NCBI GenBank assembly: GCA_964390465.1
Contig: CAYMIJ010000011.1
Span: 1-64,000, forward strand
Direction: 5' to 3'
From: JADZAI01 sp964390465
Lineage (GTDB): Bacteria > Pseudomonadota > Alphaproteobacteria > Micropepsales > Micropepsaceae
Length of the DNA: 64,000 nt
Shown here piece after piece: positions 60,455 to 64,000 of the stretch. A model generated the notes under the pieces. It did not search any database and was not told the origin of the DNA. It saw only the letters and a program-made list of their open reading frames with translations. The stretch's first letter is position 1. Every line of letters starts with the position of its first letter. The translations under genes were made by a program, and so were the position numbers.

Positions 60455-62862
60455 GTAAAGCGATGTCCTCCATTTTCGATCTGTTCGATATGACCCGCCA
60501 GCAGCCCATGCGGCCCACAGCCAATGACGGGCTTGCGAAAACGACTGCGGCGCTGAGCCGCCTGCAAGCCGAGATGACGGCATCTGCCGGTATGGCCAGC
60601 CTGCGTGGCAGGGCCCTGCAGAAACAGACCCAGCGCATACTGTCCTCACACACAGCGCGGGCGAATGCCCATCTTGAACAACTGAGCGCGATGGCGGGCG
60701 GCATGAGGGCGCATCAGACTGCTGAAGGATACAGCAAGGAATGGCTGGCCTATTGTCGTGACTTCTGGGAGCGCTCGGTGCTGACGCTCGACACATTACG
60801 CAAACGCGGCGACATCTTTCTGGAACACGAAGCGCAGGGCTGCCCACCGGTCCTCATCTATGACTATGAAATAGTCATGGATGGGGCCAGCCTGCCCTAT
60901 CCCAGCAATTACATGCTTCTCGCCATCAAACCGCCCGCAGGCGTTGAAGTGAAGTCGTGGAAGCGACCTTACATCATCATTGACCCACGCGCGGGGCATG
61001 GCCCCGGCATTGGCGGCTTCAAGACCGACAGTCAGGTGGGCGTGGCGCTGCGCGACGGGCATCCGGTCTATTTCGTTGCTTTCAGACGCGAACCTGAGCC
61101 CGGCCAATACCTCGCTTATGTCACACGCAGCGAGGCGGCCTTCGTGCGTGAGGTCAAACACCGCCACCCGGACTCACCCGACCCGGCCATCACAGGAAAC
61201 TGTCAGGGTGGATGGGCGACCCTGCTGCTTGCCGCAACCAACCCGGATCTCGCCGGCCCGATCATCATCAATGGTGCGCCGGTTGCACCGTGGTCGGGTG
61301 AAGTCGGCGTCAACCCGATGCGCTACAATGCAGGTGTGCTGGGCGGTGCCTGGGTACCCATGATGCTGTCGGACCTTGGCGGCGGCATCTTTGACGGCGC
61401 GAACCTTGTGCAGAATTTTGAGCTTCTAAACCCTTCGCGCACCCTGTTCCGCAAATATATGGATCTGTTCCGCGACATCGACAAAGGTGACGAGAAGTTT
61501 CTTGAGTTCGAGCGCTGGTGGGGTGGCTTCTTCCTTCTGAACGAGCCGGAAATCCGTTGGATCGTCGAGCAACTTTTCATCGGCAATCGTCTGGTCAAGA
61601 ACGAAGCCCGCATCGAGCCGGGCCGCCCGGTGGACATCAAGACGATCCGCGCCCCGATCATCGTGTTCGCCAGCCATGGTGACAATATCACGCCGCCCCA
61701 GCAGGCGCTGAACTGGATCGCTGAAACCTATGCCGATGTCAGCGAGATCAAGATTCGCGGTCAGCGCATCATCTACATGGTTCACGAAGATGTGGGCCAT
61801 CTGGGCATTTTCGTTTCATCGCAGATCGCCAACAAGGAACACGCCGAGGTTGGCTCCACGCTAAAAACCATCGAGGCGCTGGCCCCTGGCCTGTACGAGA
61901 TGCATATAGAGGACGCCCATGGTGAGGGCACAGACCGCCGTTTCACCGTAGGTTTTTCAGAACGCACACTGGACGACATTCGAAAGCTGGATGATGGCCT
62001 GCTGGATGAGCAGCCGTTTGCAGCCGTGGCCCGCACATCTGAATTGCAGGCCCAGTTCTATGATCTGGCCTTGCGCCCGTTCGTGCAGTCGGTGGTGACA
62101 GAAACCAGCGCCGAGCTGAGCCGCGCCCTCCACCCCCAGCGCCTTTCGCGCGCGTTGATGTCATCACGCAATCCGATGATGGGGCCGTTGAAGACAGCGG
62201 CCATGAATGTGGCGATCAAGCGCAAACCGGTCGCAGCAGACAATCCTTTCCTGGCTGCCGAAGCACTATGGGTCAGCGTGATGGAACAGACCATCGACCT
62301 CTGGCGCGACCTGCGCGACGCCCGATATGAGCAGACCTTTTTCTCGATCTGGGGCACGCCCTGGATGCGCAGTTTTGGCCGCTCGCACGAGGCGCAGCGC
62401 ACATTGAAGCGCACGGCTGAATTGCGATCCTTGCCCGAGGTGTCAGCCGCGCTGTTCAACATGGAACGCGGTGGCTTCGCTGAGGCGGTCATCCGCATGC
62501 TCATTCTGCTGGCCGACAACCGGGGCGATGTGCGTCGTGACCGGCTTGAACGGGCGAATCAGGTACTGACAGAGGATGAGCCGTTCCATTCACTGGGGGC
62601 AAAACAGCGCACCGCGATCATCCATGAGCAGACGCTCATTGCCAGTTATGAGCCTGAGCGCGCCATCACCACCCTGCCCAAACTGCTGCGGACCAGCGAA
62701 GAGCGCACAATGGCGCTGAAGGTCGTTCAGTACATTCCAGGCCGGATCAGCGAGATGACGCCATCAACCCTTTCTCTGCTTCAGCGGTTCCATGAGGTGC
62801 TGGGACACCCCGCGCTGACCGAGGACGTTCTCAAAGACCCGCTGGCGGACAACGTCACATAG
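60451..62862 (+). CDS. DUF3141 domain protein, PhaC-like alpha/beta hydrolase
   Basis: 803-residue protein. The N-terminal 125 residues are helical. The alpha/beta-hydrolase domain has a Cys nucleophile in GNCQGGWA (Cys251), as in polyhydroxyalkanoate synthases (G-x-C-x-G-G), a catalytic Asp in SHGDNITPP and a His in HEDVGHLGIF. The C-terminal 300 residues are mostly helical and of unknown role. The family is annotated DUF3141 and is often found with FabI and phosphotransacetylase/acetate kinase genes, from memory. The GTG start overlaps the fabI stop, and an ATG at 60463 is an alternative. A role in acyl-CoA or PHA-type ester chemistry is inferred. Confidence 0.82.
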   Translation: MSKAMSSIFDLFDMTRQQPMRPTANDGLAKTTAALSRLQAEMTASAGMASLRGRALQKQTQRILSSHTARANAHLEQLSAMAGGMRAHQTAEGYSKEWLAYCRDFWERSVLTLDTLRKRGDIFLEHEAQGCPPVLIYDYEIVMDGASLPYPSNYMLLAIKPPAGVEVKSWKRPYIIIDPRAGHGPGIGGFKTDSQVGVALRDGHPVYFVAFRREPEPGQYLAYVTRSEAAFVREVKHRHPDSPDPAITGNCQGGWATLLLAATNPDLAGPIIINGAPVAPWSGEVGVNPMRYNAGVLGGAWVPMMLSDLGGGIFDGANLVQNFELLNPSRTLFRKYMDLFRDIDKGDEKFLEFERWWGGFFLLNEPEIRWIVEQLFIGNRLVKNEARIEPGRPVDIKTIRAPIIVFASHGDNITPPQQALNWIAETYADVSEIKIRGQRIIYMVHEDVGHLGIFVSSQIANKEHAEVGSTLKTIEALAPGLYEMHIEDAHGEGTDRRFTVGFSERTLDDIRKLDDGLLDEQPFAAVARTSELQAQFYDLALRPFVQSVVTETSAELSRALHPQRLSRALMSSRNPMMGPLKTAAMNVAIKRKPVAADNPFLAAEALWVSVMEQTIDLWRDLRDARYEQTFFSIWGTPWMRSFGRSHEAQRTLKRTAELRSLPEVSAALFNMERGGFAEAVIRMLILLADNRGDVRRDRLERANQVLTEDEPFHSLGAKQRTAIIHEQTLIASYEPERAITTLPKLLRTSEERTMALKVVQYIPGRISEMTPSTLSLLQRFHEVLGHPALTEDVLKDPLADNVT

Positions 62863-62939
62863 TGACAAGCGCTTTTCCTCTCGCCTGAAATGCGTTCCTC
62901 TGCCATTCATCATGGCAACGATATTTGAGGAAACGACTG

Positions 62940-64000
62940 ATGACGGGCTTCACCCTTTCAGGGCGGACCATCGCCGCCTACGTCCTGCCGACGGCGCCGT
63001 TGGCAGCTCTTGGCCTGCCTATGGTTGTCTATGTGCAGCCCTTTTACATTTCGAGTCTGGGCCTGGACCAGAATGCTGTCGCGCTGGTGATGTTCCTTGC
63101 CCGGCTGATGGACATCATCATCGACCCCTTTATCGGTTGGATGAGCGATGTGACCCGCACGCGCTGGGGGCGCCGCCGCCCATGGATGACCGTGGCCGTC
63201 CCGCCCTTCATGGCCGGCGTCTTCCTGTTGTTCGTGCCACCACAGGACGCCACCATCAATTACTTCGCCATATGGGTCGTGATCTCGTACCTGTCCTATT
63301 CCGTTGCGGCGATCACGCATGTGGCCTGGGGCGCCGAACTTTCGACCGTCTATCACGAACGCACCCGCGTTCAGGGTTGGCGCGAGTTCGCCGCTGTTGC
63401 CGGTTTCCTTCTGGTTCTGCTTCTGCCTGTGCTTCTTGAGCAATTTGTTCCGGGTGCCACAGCCTATGACAAGCAGGCCGCGATGGGGTGGTTCATCGTG
63501 ATTGCCATGCCCATCACCGTCGCCATTCTTCTGTGGCAAGTACCGGAACCTGCACTTGTTGAATCGCAGACCAAGCACAAGCTGGACATCATGGCCGCCG
63601 TGAAGCTGGTCATTTCAAACAGCGCGCTGCGGCGCATTCTGGCAGCCGACCTTCTGATGGGACTCGCGCCCGGCATCACCGGCGCATTGTTCGTGTGGAT
63701 GGTCATCTACTATCTTCAGTTGCCCAAGCTCTATTCGACGCTGCTGTTCATCTATTTCGTTGCGGGGCTGTTCTTCATCCCTGCGTGGATCAAGCTTAGT
63801 TACCGCATGACCAAGCATCGCGCCCTATGCCTTGCCTGCGCATATTCAATCTGCGCCGGGCCGCTGATCTATCTGATACCGCAAGGCAATTTCTGGGCAG
63901 CTGCGGGCATCCTCATCCTCTCGGGTGTCACCTATGGCGCTGGTGGTTTTCTGCTGCGTTCCATCATGGCGGATGTGGTGGACGTGGATACGCTTGCCAC
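62940..64000 (+). CDS. MFS_2 (GPH/MelB-like) transporter, C-terminus beyond window
   Basis: Sugar:cation symporter-family membrane protein; 353 residues are visible before the right edge cuts the gene. The start ATG overlaps the TGA of a different frame and has GAGGAA about 7 bp upstream. At least eight hydrophobic helices are visible. The family signature is MDIIIDPFIGWMSD followed by TRTRWGRRRPWM, as in MelB-type carriers (Asp residues for cation binding). Substrates of the family include glycosides and drugs; none can be assigned here. It is separated from the DUF3141 gene by 77 bp. Confidence 0.88.
   Translation, partial: MTGFTLSGRTIAAYVLPTAPLAALGLPMVVYVQPFYISSLGLDQNAVALVMFLARLMDIIIDPFIGWMSDVTRTRWGRRRPWMTVAVPPFMAGVFLLFVPPQDATINYFAIWVVISYLSYSVAAITHVAWGAELSTVYHERTRVQGWREFAAVAGFLLVLLLPVLLEQFVPGATAYDKQAAMGWFIVIAMPITVAILLWQVPEPALVESQTKHKLDIMAAVKLVISNSALRRILAADLLMGLAPGITGALFVWMVIYYLQLPKLYSTLLFIYFVAGLFFIPAWIKLSYRMTKHRALCLACAYSICAGPLIYLIPQGNFWAAAGILILSGVTYGAGGFLLRSIMADVVDVDTLA

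Overview
The window is about 64 kb of chromosomal DNA from an alphaproteobacterium. The evidence is a clpX-clpP-tig block, a division block in the order murB-ddl-ftsQ-ftsA-ftsZ-lpxC-bamD-recN-ligA, a PopZ polar organiser next to tolC and valS, an ATP12-type F1-ATPase assembly chaperone, a PleC/DivJ-like histidine kinase and a CtrA-like TTAA-N7-TTAAC box. I cannot place it below class level from sequence alone. Most of the window is G+C rich; about 27.5-38.1 kb is visibly less so.

Layout. 1-5.9 kb (minus strand): protein quality control (clpX cut by the window edge, clpP, tig), tRNA-Leu, a DEAD-box RNA helicase and a secreted repeat protein. 5.9-10.1 kb: a 2OG-Fe(II) oxygenase, parE and a membrane histidine kinase. 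10.1-16.2 kb: a catabolic-looking group of aldehyde dehydrogenase, two crotonases, a TauD/TfdA dioxygenase, a Gfo/Idh/MocA oxidoreductase and a methyltransferase. 16.3-21.9 kb: UvrD-type helicase, prmA, a small membrane protein and an aminopeptidase P. 22-27.4 kb: a lone Wza-like export lipoprotein, a serine beta-lactamase-fold hydrolase with glyoxalase I, two poorly known proteins, and ppk2 with a perfect FNR/FixK-type box upstream.

27.4-37.9 kb is the accessory part. About 960 bp without a convincing gene precedes an eight-gene operon with overlapping or nearly touching genes: nucleotide-sugar dehydrogenase, GT4 glycosyltransferase, methyltransferase, two DegT-type aminotransferases, a complete E1-alpha/E1-beta pair of thiamine-diphosphate enzymes without E2 or E3, and a PglC/WcaJ-type sugar-phosphate transferase. 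A convergent WlbA-like oxidoreductase follows. Together these could make an amino-uronic acid sugar with a TPP-derived carbon branch or acyl group and load it on undecaprenyl phosphate. This is the best candidate in the window for an undescribed pathway.

38.2-50.7 kb (minus strand) holds DNA repair (ligA, recN), outer-membrane assembly (bamD), lipid A synthesis (lpxC), division (ftsZ, ftsA, ftsQ), peptidoglycan precursors (ddl, murB) and the ATP12 chaperone. 50.7-59 kb continues with a duplicated cupin protein, an RluA pseudouridine synthase, crcB, a small secreted protein, valS, popZ, tolC and a divergent isoaspartyl-methyltransferase-like protein. On the plus strand, tRNA-Cys and tRNA-Asn flank a spacer with a CtrA-like box and a strong terminator. 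Then come a variant FabI coupled to a DUF3141/PhaC-like hydrolase, and an MFS_2 (GPH/MelB-like) transporter cut by the right edge.
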